Part shown: in pieces, positions 8,398-16,845 of the stretch
Numbering within the stretch: position 1 is the first letter of the stretch
Layout of the letters: every line of letters begins with the position of its first letter
DNA from: Rhodobacter sp.
Lineage (GTDB): Bacteria; Pseudomonadota; Alphaproteobacteria; Rhodobacterales; Rhodobacteraceae
Assembly: GCA_030065095.1 (NCBI GenBank)
Contig: JASJDP010000002.1
Coordinates: 1 to 64,000, forward strand
Direction of reading: 5' to 3'
Length of the DNA stretch: 64,000 bases
Made by a program: the position numbers and the translations under genes
The notes under the pieces: generated by a model
Told to the model about the DNA's origin: nothing
Databases searched by the model: none
What the model saw: only the letters and a program-made list of their open reading frames with translations

Positions 8398-8458
8398 TCC
8401 AAGCGATTCGGTATGTCCCATTTGGAATACCAGCCATGCACAGGAAGCATGGCTTTTT
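8398..8458 (+). ncRNA. candidate ~60-nt small RNA with two hairpins
   Basis: Between two divergent genes the plus strand holds two compact adjacent hairpins. Hairpin 1 is GGTAT-(bulged G)-TCC with GGA-ATACC (8410-8431, loop CATTT). Hairpin 2 is AGCCATGC/GCATGGCT with a 7-nt loop (8432-8454), followed by a T-run, i.e. an intrinsic terminator. No coding gene ends before it on this strand, so the terminator must serve a short transcript. A weak promoter-like pair lies just upstream (TTGTCT at 8363-8368, then CAATAT at 8385-8390). The transcript boundaries and its existence are inference. Confidence 0.42.
8432..8458 (+). terminator. intrinsic terminator upstream of efp
   Basis: An 8-bp stem AGCCATGC (8432-8439) and GCATGGCT (8447-8454) with loop ACAGGAA, followed by TTTTT through 8458. 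The U-tract exists only on the plus strand. It lies upstream of the efp promoter and does not follow any plus-strand coding gene. Confidence 0.75.
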
Positions 8459-8484
8459 CGTGTCGGCCACTGTATCTAGTCTGC

Positions 8485-8513
8485 TTGCCACCCCACCGTG
8501 CCAAAGATATAGG
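8485..8513 (+). promoter_or_regulatory. sigma-70-type promoter of efp
   Basis: TTGCCA at 8485-8490, a 17-bp spacer, then TATAGG at 8508-8513. Transcription would begin near 8520, leaving a leader of about 36 nt before the efp ATG. Spacing and hexamers are good for a vegetative promoter, but this is read by eye. Confidence 0.55.
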
Positions 8514-8555
8514 GTTTGCCTGACTCTGATCAACCTTTTGCCATGGTTTTGCCAC

Positions 8556-9119
8556 ATGCCGAAAATAAACGGAAACGAGATTCGTCCCGGGAACGTGCTG
8601 GAACACAATGACGGCCTTTGGGCCGCGGTGAAGGTCGACCATGTAAAGCCCGGCAAGGGTGGCGCCTTTGCTCAGGTCGAGCTTCGCAACCTCCGCAACG
8701 GGTCGAAGCTCAACGAAAGATTTCGCTCGGCCGACAAGGTGGAACGGGTGCGGTTGGAACAGAAAAACCAGCAATTTCTGTATGAAAGCGACGGCAAGCT
8801 GGTGTTTATGGATATGGATACCTACGACCAGATCGAACTGGATGCCGGCATCCTTGGGGAACGGCGGCCGTTCCTGCAGGACGGCATGATGGTGCAGATC
8901 GAATATTACGAATCCGAGGCGCTGAACGCGACGCTCCCGCAAAAGGTGACCTGCAAGGTGGTCGAGACCGAACCGGTGGTGAAGGGGCAGACCGCGGCGA
9001 ATTCGTTCAAACCGGCGCTATTGGACAACGGTGTGCGGGTAATGGTCCCGCCCTTCGTCGGCCAGGACGAGGACATCGTCGTCAATACCGAAACAATGGA
9101 ATATTCGGAACGGGCTTGA
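8556..9119 (+). CDS. efp: elongation factor P
   Basis: A 187-residue translation factor that binds between the P and E sites and relieves ribosome stalling at polyproline stretches. Three beta-barrel domains are visible: KOW-like N-terminus (residues 1-65), central OB domain, and C-terminal OB domain with the signature [19 protein letters not shown]. The loop KPGKGGAF places K34 at the position that is beta-lysylated by EpmA in enterobacteria. Neighbouring residues do not decide which modification is used here. Length is standard. It is transcribed alone from the promoter at 8485 and is convergent with ygfZ. Confidence 0.97.
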   Translation: MPKINGNEIRPGNVLEHNDGLWAAVKVDHVKPGKGGAFAQVELRNLRNGSKLNERFRSADKVERVRLEQKNQQFLYESDGKLVFMDMDTYDQIELDAGILGERRPFLQDGMMVQIEYYESEALNATLPQKVTCKVVETEPVVKGQTAANSFKPALLDNGVRVMVPPFVGQDEDIVVNTETMEYSERA

Positions 9120-9157
9120 CCGCGGTGTCTTGCGGGGACATTTCCGACGCGCCGTAG

Positions 9158-9922
9158 CTACTCTGCTGCGCTGGCCAGCCTGACACGTGCCGGTCCTGCC
9201 GCCATGTCTCCTTTTGCGCGGTCGAAGCGAAGATAGGCGATACCATGCCCGCCGGACTGGGTGTAGAGCGTTCCGGCAGGCTTGCCCGCCGCCGTAATCT
9301 CGGTTCCGGATGGGGCAGCGCCTTCGACTGTAACGGCCGCGAACCCCTTGCGCAGTTCGGTTTTGTGCTTCATCCGCGCAGTGACTTCCTGGCCGACATA
9401 GCAGCCCTTGTGGAAATCGACGCCATTCATCCGCTCGAACCCGGCTTCAAGGATGTAACCGTCGTTCGGTATCAACTCGACGCCGGTCTCGGGGATGCAG
9501 GCGTTGACGCGCAATGCGGTCCAGTCGACGCTGGCAGGCTCTGCATCGAACTCGCCATAGTATCGCCAGCCGAGGCTCGCGTCGCGCGGGTCCGCATGGG
9601 CACCGGGCGGTGGGGGGCCGAGTCCGCGCCAGACGGCGATGTCGGCAGGTGCCAGCGTCACATCCGCGCGAAGCTTGTACATGGAGAGGCGTTGGACAAA
9701 GCCGGCGGAAAGCTCCGATTTTATATCCACAAGCACGCAATCGCCGTCGTCGAGAAGGAAAAAATCGGCGAGGTACTTCCCCTGCGGCGACAAAAGCGCG
9801 GCATAGACGATGCCGTCTTTCAGTTTCTCGACATCATTGGTGACGAGACCTTGCAGGAAAGACAGCCGGTCGCCGCCGGCAACGCGGATAACCTGCCGGT
9901 CGTGGCATCGGTCGGCTTGCAT
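9158..9922 (-). CDS. ygfZ: YgfZ-like folate-binding protein (Fe-S cluster maintenance)
   Basis: A 254-residue member of the YgfZ/GcvT family, which assists repair or assembly of some Fe-S enzymes using tetrahydrofolate. The diagnostic KGCYVGQE motif is present in the third quarter (DFHKGCYVGQEVTARM), preceded by LQGLVTNDV near the N-terminus and SPQGKYLADF. Length is slightly shorter than the E. coli protein, as is usual in alphaproteobacteria. It is convergent with efp and divergent from a glycosyltransferase. Confidence 0.9.
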   Translation of the reverse strand: MQADRCHDRQVIRVAGGDRLSFLQGLVTNDVEKLKDGIVYAALLSPQGKYLADFFLLDDGDCVLVDIKSELSAGFVQRLSMYKLRADVTLAPADIAVWRGLGPPPPGAHADPRDASLGWRYYGEFDAEPASVDWTALRVNACIPETGVELIPNDGYILEAGFERMNGVDFHKGCYVGQEVTARMKHKTELRKGFAAVTVEGAAPSGTEITAAGKPAGTLYTQSGGHGIAYLRFDRAKGDMAAGPARVRLASAAE

Positions 9923-9985
9923 TTTGCGTTCCCTCCATTGGCCCTGTCGCTAATATAGGTGCACTCGTATCCTGCGGAAGAACCG

Positions 9986-10669
9986 ATGCGCGCGCCTTTA
10001 TCCATCATCATTCCAACGCTCGACGCGGCGGGTCAACTGCCGGCCGCCTTGGGGTGTCTGGGCGAGGGGCTGGAAGCGGGGCTGATCCGGGAATTGATCG
10101 TCTCGGATGGCGGATCGACCGATGGCACCGCGGGCATCGCCGAGGAGGCGGGCGCGGTGCTGCTGACCGGGCCGCCGGGGCGCGGCGGGCAGCTGAGGCG
10201 GGGCGCGCAGGCCGCGCAGGGCGAGTGGCTGCTGTTCCTGCATGCCGATACGCACCTGAGCGATGGCTGGCGCGAGGCGTTGCTGAGGCATCTGCGGGAC
10301 CGGCGCGAGATGGCGGGGTATTTCCGGCTGGGCTTTCGGGCGGAAGGGCCCGCGCCGCGCATGGTGGCGGGATGGGCGAATTTGCGGGCCCGGCTGCTGG
10401 GGCTTCCCTACGGCGATCAGGGATTGCTGATCAGCCGCCGGCTTTACGACGATTGCGGCGGGTATCCGGACATTCCGCTGATGGAGGATGTGGCGATTGC
10501 CCGGGCATTGGGGGGGCAACTGGCGCCGATCGAGGCCGTGGCCTGGACCGGGGCAGAGCGGTATCAGAGGCAGGGCTGGGTCCGTCGCGGCGGGCGAAAT
10601 CTGGTGACGGTCACACGGTATTTCCTTGGGGCCGATCCGGAACGTCTGGCGCGCAGCTATTCGCGCTGA
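9986..10669 (+). CDS. family 2 glycosyltransferase (TIGR04283-type)
   Basis: A 227-residue GT-A glycosyltransferase with no membrane segment. The nucleotide-sugar site shows SIIIPTLDAAGQL at the N-terminus, SDGGSTDGT (about residue 45) and the DxD-like LFLHADTHL. The later segments GDQGLLISRRLY and GGYPDIPLMEDV are characteristic of the short TIGR04283 group. A GTG upstream at 9959 is possible, but the ATG at 9986 follows GCGGAAG at good spacing. The acceptor is unknown and no partner biosynthesis genes adjoin it. Confidence 0.85.
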   Translation: MRAPLSIIIPTLDAAGQLPAALGCLGEGLEAGLIRELIVSDGGSTDGTAGIAEEAGAVLLTGPPGRGGQLRRGAQAAQGEWLLFLHADTHLSDGWREALLRHLRDRREMAGYFRLGFRAEGPAPRMVAGWANLRARLLGLPYGDQGLLISRRLYDDCGGYPDIPLMEDVAIARALGGQLAPIEAVAWTGAERYQRQGWVRRGGRNLVTVTRYFLGADPERLARSYSR

Positions 10670-10721
10670 CCGATATACCGCCATCGGGATACATATCCAA
10701 CGCTTTGATTTCGCTATGGAT

Positions 10722-10744
10722 AGTGCTCACTTTCCGTGAGCGCT
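10722..10744 (+). terminator. possible terminator hairpin
   Basis: Arms AGTGCTCAC and GTGAGCGCT (one mismatch) with a TTTCC loop, followed after 6 nt by TTTTT. It sits between the convergent glycosyltransferase and ABC exporter genes. The gap before the T-run makes it a weak intrinsic terminator. Confidence 0.4.
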
Positions 10745-10797
10745 GATGTGTTTTTCAAGCGGGGTCACGGGGCGCAACGCTGCCTCGGGTCATTCAC

Positions 10798-12552
10798 TCA
10801 TTCCGCAGAGCCGAGACGTGATTCATCGGCGAATTGAAGCCGGTAGAGGTCGGCATAAAGCCCACCGCGGGCGATCAGCGCGTCATGCGTCCCCTCGTCG
10901 ACGACGCGGCCCTGATCCATCACCACGATCTTGTCGGCCTGGCGGATGGTGGCCAGCCGGTGGGCGATCACCAGGGTGGTGCGGCCCTTGGCGAGCCGGT
11001 CGAGGGCATCCTGCACGACGGCCTCCGACTGGGCGTCGAGCGCCGATGTGGCCTCGTCCAGAAGCAGGATGGGCGTGTCGCGCAAAAGCGCGCGGGCGAT
11101 GGCGACGCGCTGCCGCTGGCCGCCCGACAGGCCAGAGCCGCGCGGGCCGGCGCGGGTGTCGAGGCCCCGGGCGAGCTTCGGCAGGAAATCGGCGACGTGG
11201 GCGGCGTCCAGAACATCGGTCAGGCGGGCGTCGTCGCGGTCAAGGACAACGTTTTCCCGGACCGTCTCGTCAAACAGCTGGGCGTCCTGGGTGACAACGG
11301 AAAACAGCGCGCGCAGGTCGGGCAGGGTGAAGGCCGCGACATCCGTTCCGCCGATCCTGATATGGCCCGATTGCGGGTCGGCAAGGCGGGTGAGAACCCG
11401 GAAGACGGTACTTTTCCCGGCACCCGACGCTCCGACCAGCGCCGTGGTCTGGCCCGCCCTGGCCGTGAAACTGGCGCCATGCAAAACCGGCAGGTCGCCA
11501 TAGGCGAAGGCGACGTCCTGCAGGACCACATCGGCCTGATGCGGGTTCGCAAGCGGGGGCGCGGGCAGATCTGGCGAGGTAATGGTGGGCTGTTCGTCGA
11601 AGATCAGGTGCAGGCGTTCGAGGCTGGCCAGGGCGGCCTGCCACGCGCCCGAGACATTGCCGATGCGGCGCAGGGGCTCGAACACCAGCGCCATGGCGGT
11701 AAAGAACGACATGAACTCGCCGACCGTCTTCGACCCCTCGATGATCTGCAGGCCGCCATAGGAAAGCACGCCGAAAAAACCGATACCGGCAACGATGTCC
11801 ATCATCGCGGGGATGCCGGCCTGACCGGCCTCGGACCGCACCTGTGCGTCGACGAAGCCGTCGACCGCGTCGGCATAGCGCGCACCCTCGCGCGCCTCGA
11901 TGGTGTTGAGCTTGATCGTGTCGATACCATGAAAGGTCTCGTCCAGCCGCGTGGCGAGACCCGCGGCGATATTGCGGGCGCGGCGGGTGGATCGGCGGAC
12001 CCAGCGCTGCAGCAGGACCATGGGGCCCATCAGAACGGGCGCGCCGGCGACGGCGATCAGGGTCCATATGGGATCGATGCTTATGGCGACGGCCAGCAGC
12101 GACAACAGCGCGACGGTGTCGCGGCCGAGGGCCGAGAATACGACGGCCCAGATCGTGGATGCCGCCAGCGTGTCGCCGCGCACGCGTTCGATCAGCACGC
12201 CCGGCGCGTTGGCCTGAAAAAACGCGCTGTCGAGGCGCAGCATGTGCGCGACCATATCGGATTGCAGCGCTGCCGAGACCCTTTGTCCGACGCCCATCAT
12301 CAGCACGCGCTGGCCGAAGCCCGCGATCGCACGGATCGCGAAAATGCCGAAGACCGCGCCAGCGACCCAGCCGATGGCCGCCCGGTCGCCCGCGATGAAG
12401 ATTTGGTCGAACATCGGTTTGATCATGTAGCTGAGCAACCCCAGCATGCCGCCTTCGATCGCCATCAGACAGACGGCGACGCCGATGACGGCGGCATGCC
12501 GGTGCAGGTAGCCGCGCCAGAGCCAGCGGGACAGCGTGCGCGCGTCGGTCAT
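10798..12552 (-). CDS. MsbA/LmrA-type ABC exporter (fused permease and ATPase)
   Basis: A 584-residue half-transporter that should function as a homodimer in the inner membrane. Six transmembrane helices occupy about residues 20-310. The ATPase domain has Walker A GASGAGKST, Q-loop VTQDAQLF, signature LSGGQRQR, Walker B ILLLDEATSALD and H-loop IAHRLAT. It is MsbA-like, but the substrate (lipid, peptide or drug) cannot be told from sequence. The start at 12552 (MTDARTLS) overlaps the phosphatase gene stop by 4 bp, so the two are translationally coupled with the phosphatase first. Confidence 0.92.
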   Translation of the reverse strand: MTDARTLSRWLWRGYLHRHAAVIGVAVCLMAIEGGMLGLLSYMIKPMFDQIFIAGDRAAIGWVAGAVFGIFAIRAIAGFGQRVLMMGVGQRVSAALQSDMVAHMLRLDSAFFQANAPGVLIERVRGDTLAASTIWAVVFSALGRDTVALLSLLAVAISIDPIWTLIAVAGAPVLMGPMVLLQRWVRRSTRRARNIAAGLATRLDETFHGIDTIKLNTIEAREGARYADAVDGFVDAQVRSEAGQAGIPAMMDIVAGIGFFGVLSYGGLQIIEGSKTVGEFMSFFTAMALVFEPLRRIGNVSGAWQAALASLERLHLIFDEQPTITSPDLPAPPLANPHQADVVLQDVAFAYGDLPVLHGASFTARAGQTTALVGASGAGKSTVFRVLTRLADPQSGHIRIGGTDVAAFTLPDLRALFSVVTQDAQLFDETVRENVVLDRDDARLTDVLDAAHVADFLPKLARGLDTRAGPRGSGLSGGQRQRVAIARALLRDTPILLLDEATSALDAQSEAVVQDALDRLAKGRTTLVIAHRLATIRQADKIVVMDQGRVVDEGTHDALIARGGLYADLYRLQFADESRLGSAE

Positions 12553-13250
12553 GTCTGCGGCGGCGGGGGCCAGCCCATCTTGCGATGGAACGACGCGGTG
12601 ATCGTTGCCGGGTCGTAGCGGCGGGCAAACCACTCGCGGATGGGCATCGGCGCGGTGGCGCAATCCTGCTCGTAGACCTCCAGCAGGTGGTCCATCAAAC
12701 CGGTGCGGGTGTTCTTGAGGTGGACATATTTCAGCGACAGCATGGACTTGGCCCGAGGGAGGCCGGTGCCCTCTTGATCCAAGAGCCAGAGCGCCGAGGC
12801 GAGGCCTGCGCGGTCGGCGCCGGATTTGCAGTGCATCAGGAACGGCTTGTCGATCCTGTCGAAGATCTCGAAAAGTTGCAGGAAGCGGTCGCGCGGCACC
12901 AGGTTGCGGGCGTAGATTTTCAGGTCGATCAGTTCGATGCCAAGCCGGTCGCAGGCCTCTTTTTCAAACAGGTAAAAGCTGAAACGGTCCGCTCCGCGCA
13001 GGTTCAGGATCGTCTTGATGCCGAGGCGGTGCAGGCGGTTCATCCGCGCCGGGCTGGGCTGGTTCGAGCGCCAGACGCCGGGGGCGATCTGATACTGGTT
13101 GGTCCAGATCGTGCGCAGGATGCCGTGGTCGATCAGGTGGAAATGGGCCATGGCGGCGCGCCGGGCGGCGGGCGTCGAAATGTCGGTGCCGAAGCGGGTC
13201 GCGAGGCTGCGTTCGGCGGTCTTGAGGCGCTTGTTGATCTGGCTCAGCAT
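12549..13250 (-). CDS. dual-specificity/tyrosine-phosphatase-like protein
   Basis: A 233-residue cysteine-dependent phosphatase-like protein with the P-loop HCKSGADRAG, which places the nucleophile at C141 and the phosphate-binding arginine at R147. The stretches GVWRSNQPSPARM and GIKTILNLRG match the bacterial DSP/PTEN-like group usually found with membrane-lipid or LPS genes. The coupling (ATGA overlap) to an MsbA-like exporter suggests a role in lipid or glycan phosphate metabolism, but that is inference. The start at 13250 (MLSQINKRLK) is preferred. A much longer antisense-rich extension upstream is not coding. Confidence 0.85.
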   Translation of the reverse strand: MLSQINKRLKTAERSLATRFGTDISTPAARRAAMAHFHLIDHGILRTIWTNQYQIAPGVWRSNQPSPARMNRLHRLGIKTILNLRGADRFSFYLFEKEACDRLGIELIDLKIYARNLVPRDRFLQLFEIFDRIDKPFLMHCKSGADRAGLASALWLLDQEGTGLPRAKSMLSLKYVHLKNTRTGLMDHLLEVYEQDCATAPMPIREWFARRYDPATITASFHRKMGWPPPPQT

Positions 13251-13409
13251 GCCCGGGCGGCCCGTATTGGGATTCTGTGTTGACGTTCGGCGTTGGGGTC
13301 CGGCTCGTGTACTGCCAATCGCGGGATGCGGCAAGGCGGGCCGCGTGCGGCGATTGACGCCGGTTCGAGGCCGGAATACCTGTGTCCGGCCTTGAAAGCG
13401 GAGTTCGCG

Positions 13410-14606
13410 ATGTCCCTTGCCCACGGCCGCCCCCATCTTGCCATTCCCGGCCCCTCGGTGATGCCCGACCGGGTGCTGCAGGCGATGCACCGCCCGGCGC
13501 CGAATATCTACGAGGGCGAGCTGGTCGAGATGGTCGAAGGCATCGTGCCCGACCTGAAGGCTGTGGCCCGGACCGGCCATCAGGTGGCGATGTATATCGC
13601 CAACGGGCACGGCGCCTGGGAGGCCGCGCTGGCCAACACGCATTCGCGCGGGCAGAAGGCGCTGGTCCTGGCGACGGGCCGGTTCGCCCATGGCTGGTCC
13701 GAAATGGCGCGACGGATGGGGATCGAGTGTGAGATCGTGGATTTCGGCAAGTCGTCGGATGTGGACATGGCCCGGGTGGCCGAGGCGCTGGCGGCGGACA
13801 CTGAACAGGCGTTCAATTCTGTGCTGGTCGTGCAGGTCGATACCTCGACCTCGGTGAAAAACGACATCGCCGGGGTGCGGGATGCGCTGGATGCGGCGGG
13901 ACATCCGGCGCTTTTGATGGTCGACTGCATCGCCTGCCTGGCCTGCGATCGGTTCGACATGGACGGCTGGGGCGTCGATGTGATGGTAACCGGCTGCCAG
14001 AAGGGCCTGATGACGCCGCCGGGCCTGTCCTTTGTCTATTTCAACGACAGGGCCGAGGCCGCGCGGGATCGCGCGGATTGCGTCACCAGCTATTGGGATT
14101 GGCGGCCGCGAGCCTATCCGGACGATTTCTATCAGTATTTCGGCGGCACTGCGCCCACGCACCATCTGTATGGGCTGCGCGCGGCGCTGGACATGATCGC
14201 CGAGGAAGGGCTGGAACAAGTCTGGGCCCGGCACGAGGTCTTGGCCCGTGCCGTATGGGCGGCGTTCGACGCCTGGGGCGTGGAAGGGCCGGTCGCGATG
14301 AACATCGCCGATCCGGCGAAGCGGTCTGTTGCAGTGACCTCTGTCCGGATCGGCGCCCCCCACGGCACCGCGTTGCGCAACTGGCTGAGCGAGACGGCGG
14401 GCGTGACGCTGGGTATCGGGCTTGGCATGGCCGACAGTCGCGATCCTGCCTGGCACGGCTTTTTCCGGGTGGCGCATATGGGGCATGTCAACAGCCACAT
14501 GGTGCTGGGCACATTGGGTGCGATCGAGGCGGGGATGACGGCGCTGGGCATTCCGCACGGTAAGGGCGCGCTGGAGGCCGCCGCGGTGGTTTGCGCGGTC
14601 ACGTAG
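13410..14606 (+). CDS. class V PLP aminotransferase (serine/alanine-glyoxylate type)
   Basis: A 398-residue fold-type I aminotransferase. The Schiff-base lysine is K198 in VTGCQKGLMTPPG. The PLP phosphate and ring contacts are suggested by NGHGAWEAAL, LMVDCIACLAC and the late RVAHMGHVN segment. It resembles serine-glyoxylate and alanine-glyoxylate aminotransferases, which work in the serine cycle or in photorespiratory and purine-derived glyoxylate handling. The start at 13410 follows GGAG and leads into the conserved PGPSVMPDRVL. It diverges from the phosphatase/exporter pair. Substrate preference is undetermined. Confidence 0.85.
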   Translation: MSLAHGRPHLAIPGPSVMPDRVLQAMHRPAPNIYEGELVEMVEGIVPDLKAVARTGHQVAMYIANGHGAWEAALANTHSRGQKALVLATGRFAHGWSEMARRMGIECEIVDFGKSSDVDMARVAEALAADTEQAFNSVLVVQVDTSTSVKNDIAGVRDALDAAGHPALLMVDCIACLACDRFDMDGWGVDVMVTGCQKGLMTPPGLSFVYFNDRAEAARDRADCVTSYWDWRPRAYPDDFYQYFGGTAPTHHLYGLRAALDMIAEEGLEQVWARHEVLARAVWAAFDAWGVEGPVAMNIADPAKRSVAVTSVRIGAPHGTALRNWLSETAGVTLGIGLGMADSRDPAWHGFFRVAHMGHVNSHMVLGTLGAIEAGMTALGIPHGKGALEAAAVVCAVT

Positions 14607-14846
14607 GCTCTGGCGCATCTGGCAACCTTGAGATCGCCCCGCCCGGCGGGGATTCGTCCCGTATTGCCGTGCGGGAGCGCCGCGATGTCGGCAAATGGCC
14701 GGGCTATCCTGTTTCGCGGCAAAAGGACCGGTGGCTCGGATCACCGAAAACTGGGCAATCCGGAGTCGGCCGCCGCTGCCGTGGTTCCGCCTCTGTCGAA
14801 GTCTTGATCGCGCCCGTCTTGACTGGACCCGTGCCGATCCGGGACC

Positions 14847-15401
14847 ATGGGCTGTATGACCGCACCGTTGCTCAGCGCCTTGCGCCCCGTCCTCGTCCTG
14901 TTTCTTCTTGCCGCGCCAGTTGGCGGCGAAGCCACGGGCGAGCGCTATGAGACCTTGCTCGCCGAACTGCGCCAGGCCCAGACCGAGGCAGAGGCCGACC
15001 GGCTGAACGGCGAGATCTGGCAGATCTGGCTGACCGCGCCCGACGAGGCTGCGCAAGAGGTGCTGGATGCCGCGATGCTGCGGCGGCAGGCCTACGACTT
15101 CGTCGGGGCGATCCGGCATCTCGACCGCCTGGTCGAAAGCTACCCCGACTATGCCGAGGGCTGGAACCAGCGAGCGACGATGTATTTCCTGATCGGCGAT
15201 TTCGAGCGGTCGCTGGCCGATGTCGACGAGGTGCTGGCACGCGAGCCGCGGCATTTCGGGGCGCTGTCCGGCAAGGCGATGATCCTGTTCCAGCAAGGCA
15301 AGGTCCCGCTCGCCCAGATCGCGGTGCGCGAGGCGCTCAAACACCACCCCTTCCTGGCCGAACGCGCGATCCTGAATGCGCCCTCGGGGACCGAGCTATA
15401 G
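14847..15401 (+). CDS. secreted TPR-repeat protein
   Basis: A 184-residue protein with an N-terminal hydrophobic signal segment (LLSALRPVLVLFLLAAPVGG, an Ala-rich cleavage zone near residue 30). At least two tetratricopeptide repeats follow: AIRHLDRLVESYPDYAEGWN, then MYFLIGDFERSLADVDEVL with a partial third. It is probably periplasmic and works as a protein-interaction scaffold. A second ATG at 14856 would shorten it by three residues. It lies upstream of the polyamine-type ABC operon, but a gap of about 265 bp makes separate transcription likely. Confidence 0.75.
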   Translation: MGCMTAPLLSALRPVLVLFLLAAPVGGEATGERYETLLAELRQAQTEAEADRLNGEIWQIWLTAPDEAAQEVLDAAMLRRQAYDFVGAIRHLDRLVESYPDYAEGWNQRATMYFLIGDFERSLADVDEVLAREPRHFGALSGKAMILFQQGKVPLAQIAVREALKHHPFLAERAILNAPSGTEL

Positions 15402-15666
15402 TCCGGACTGCGCAATCCGCACGATCCGGCGCCAGGCCGGCCCTGGTCGTGCGGAAATCTCCGGCAACACGGAAATCGGTCGGTTTCGCGTGCGGGTCAG
15501 TCGTTCGAAACCGCTCGACTTGCCGAAACCGCAATATAGGCTGGACAGAGCATCGGGGAATTCCGGCGATTCCGAGCAATAGGTTGCACTGCGGCCCTAC
15601 ATTTGCTTGGATTGCAGCCGGGGATAAGGGCTGGAAAAGAATGGCCCGAAGTCAGGGAGCTTGAGT

Positions 15667-16767
15667 TTGGCATCATCCGATATGGACGGCGCATTCGTAG
15701 AATTCGACCGGGTCCAGAAAAGCTATGACGGGGAAACGCTTGTCGTCAAAGACCTCAATCTCGCAATCGGAAAGGGTGAATTTCTGACCATGCTTGGCCC
15801 CTCGGGGTCCGGAAAGACCACTTGCCTGATGATGCTGGCGGGGTTCGAAACCGCCACCCATGGCGAAATCCGGCTTGGCGGGCGCGAGATCAACAACATC
15901 CCGCCGCACAAGCGCGGCATCGGCATGGTGTTTCAGAACTACGCGCTTTTCCCGCACATGACGGTGGCGGAAAACCTCAGCTTTCCGCTCGAGGTGCGCA
16001 AGATGGGCAAGTCCGAACGCGACGCCAAGGTCAAGCGCGCGCTCGACATGGTGCAGATGGGGGCCTTCGGCGGGCGCCGCCCGGCGCAACTGTCCGGGGG
16101 TCAGCAACAGCGGATCGCGCTGGCCCGCGCGCTGGTCTTCGAGGCCGAACTGGTGCTGATGGACGAACCGCTCGGCGCGCTCGACAAGCAACTGCGCGAA
16201 CATATGCAGTTCGAGATCAAGCACATCGCCGATAATCTTGGCATCACAGTGGTTTACGTCACCCATGACCAGACCGAGGCGCTGACTATGTCCGACCGGG
16301 TCGCGGTGTTCGAGGATGGCCGCATCCAGCAACTCGATCCGCCGGATGTCTTGTATGAAGAGCCCAAGAACAGCTTCGTTGCCCAGTTCATCGGTGAGAA
16401 CAACACGTTGATGGGTAAGGTCACCAAGATGAACGGCGAGGTTGCCGAGGTGACGCTGGACGATGGCGAGGTAATCGACACCATCCCTGTGAACGTGAAC
16501 GCCGTGGGCGACCGAACGCTGGTGTCGATCCGGCCGGAACGTGTGGAGTTCAACAAGGAACGCCTGCACCCCGACGCCCACACCATCCATGCCGAGGTGC
16601 TGGAATTCATCTATATGGGTGACATCTACCGGACCCGGCTGAAGGTCGCCGGCAACGACAATTTCATCGTCAAGACCCGCAACGCGCCGGATCAGCGGCG
16701 GCTGCAGGCGGGCGAGAAACTGGAAATCGGCTGGCGCCCGCAGGACTGCCGGGCGCTTGACGCCTGA
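15667..16767 (+). CDS. potA: polyamine/spermidine-type ABC importer ATPase (PotA-like)
   Basis: A 366-residue importer ATPase: Walker A GPSGSGKTT, Q-loop VFQNYALFPHMT, signature LSGGQQQR, Walker B LVLMDEPLGALD, H-loop YVTHDQ, then a C-terminal TOBE/OB regulatory domain from about residue 250. Start choice: AGGGAG at 15654-15659 is 7 nt from the TTG at 15667, which gives MASSDMDGAF. The first ATG, 15 bases later, has no ribosome-binding site. It is the first gene of the importer operon 15667-21615. PotA-like ATPases energise uptake of spermidine, putrescine or related cations. The substrate here is not proven. Confidence 0.9.
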   Translation: MASSDMDGAFVEFDRVQKSYDGETLVVKDLNLAIGKGEFLTMLGPSGSGKTTCLMMLAGFETATHGEIRLGGREINNIPPHKRGIGMVFQNYALFPHMTVAENLSFPLEVRKMGKSERDAKVKRALDMVQMGAFGGRRPAQLSGGQQQRIALARALVFEAELVLMDEPLGALDKQLREHMQFEIKHIADNLGITVVYVTHDQTEALTMSDRVAVFEDGRIQQLDPPDVLYEEPKNSFVAQFIGENNTLMGKVTKMNGEVAEVTLDDGEVIDTIPVNVNAVGDRTLVSIRPERVEFNKERLHPDAHTIHAEVLEFIYMGDIYRTRLKVAGNDNFIVKTRNAPDQRRLQAGEKLEIGWRPQDCRALDA

Positions 16768-16774
16768 CAAGTTA

Positions 16775-16807
16775 CCCCCCCGGGAGGCCTGCCCGGGGCA
16801 GGGGGGG
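16775..16807 (+). other. GC-rich intercistronic hairpin between ATPase and binding-protein genes
   Basis: CCCCCCC (16775-16781) can pair with GGGGGGG (16801-16807) around a GC-rich, self-complementary core. It lacks a T-run and lies inside the operon just before the binding-protein gene. In ABC operons such hairpins commonly act as mRNA-stabilising or partial-attenuation structures that raise expression of the binding protein. That role is inferred here. Confidence 0.5.
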
Positions 16808-16845
16808 ATCGGAAACGGGAGAAACGCAACATGGAGAGTAACCAG

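Noticed and set aside
12549-15347. A very long minus-strand open frame (~930 codons) spanning the phosphatase gene and the aminotransferase/TPR region
   Set aside because: Only the part 12549-13250 has recognisable phosphatase motifs. The remainder is antisense to the class V aminotransferase and TPR genes, whose own frames carry clear PLP and TPR signatures. It is a consequence of high GC.
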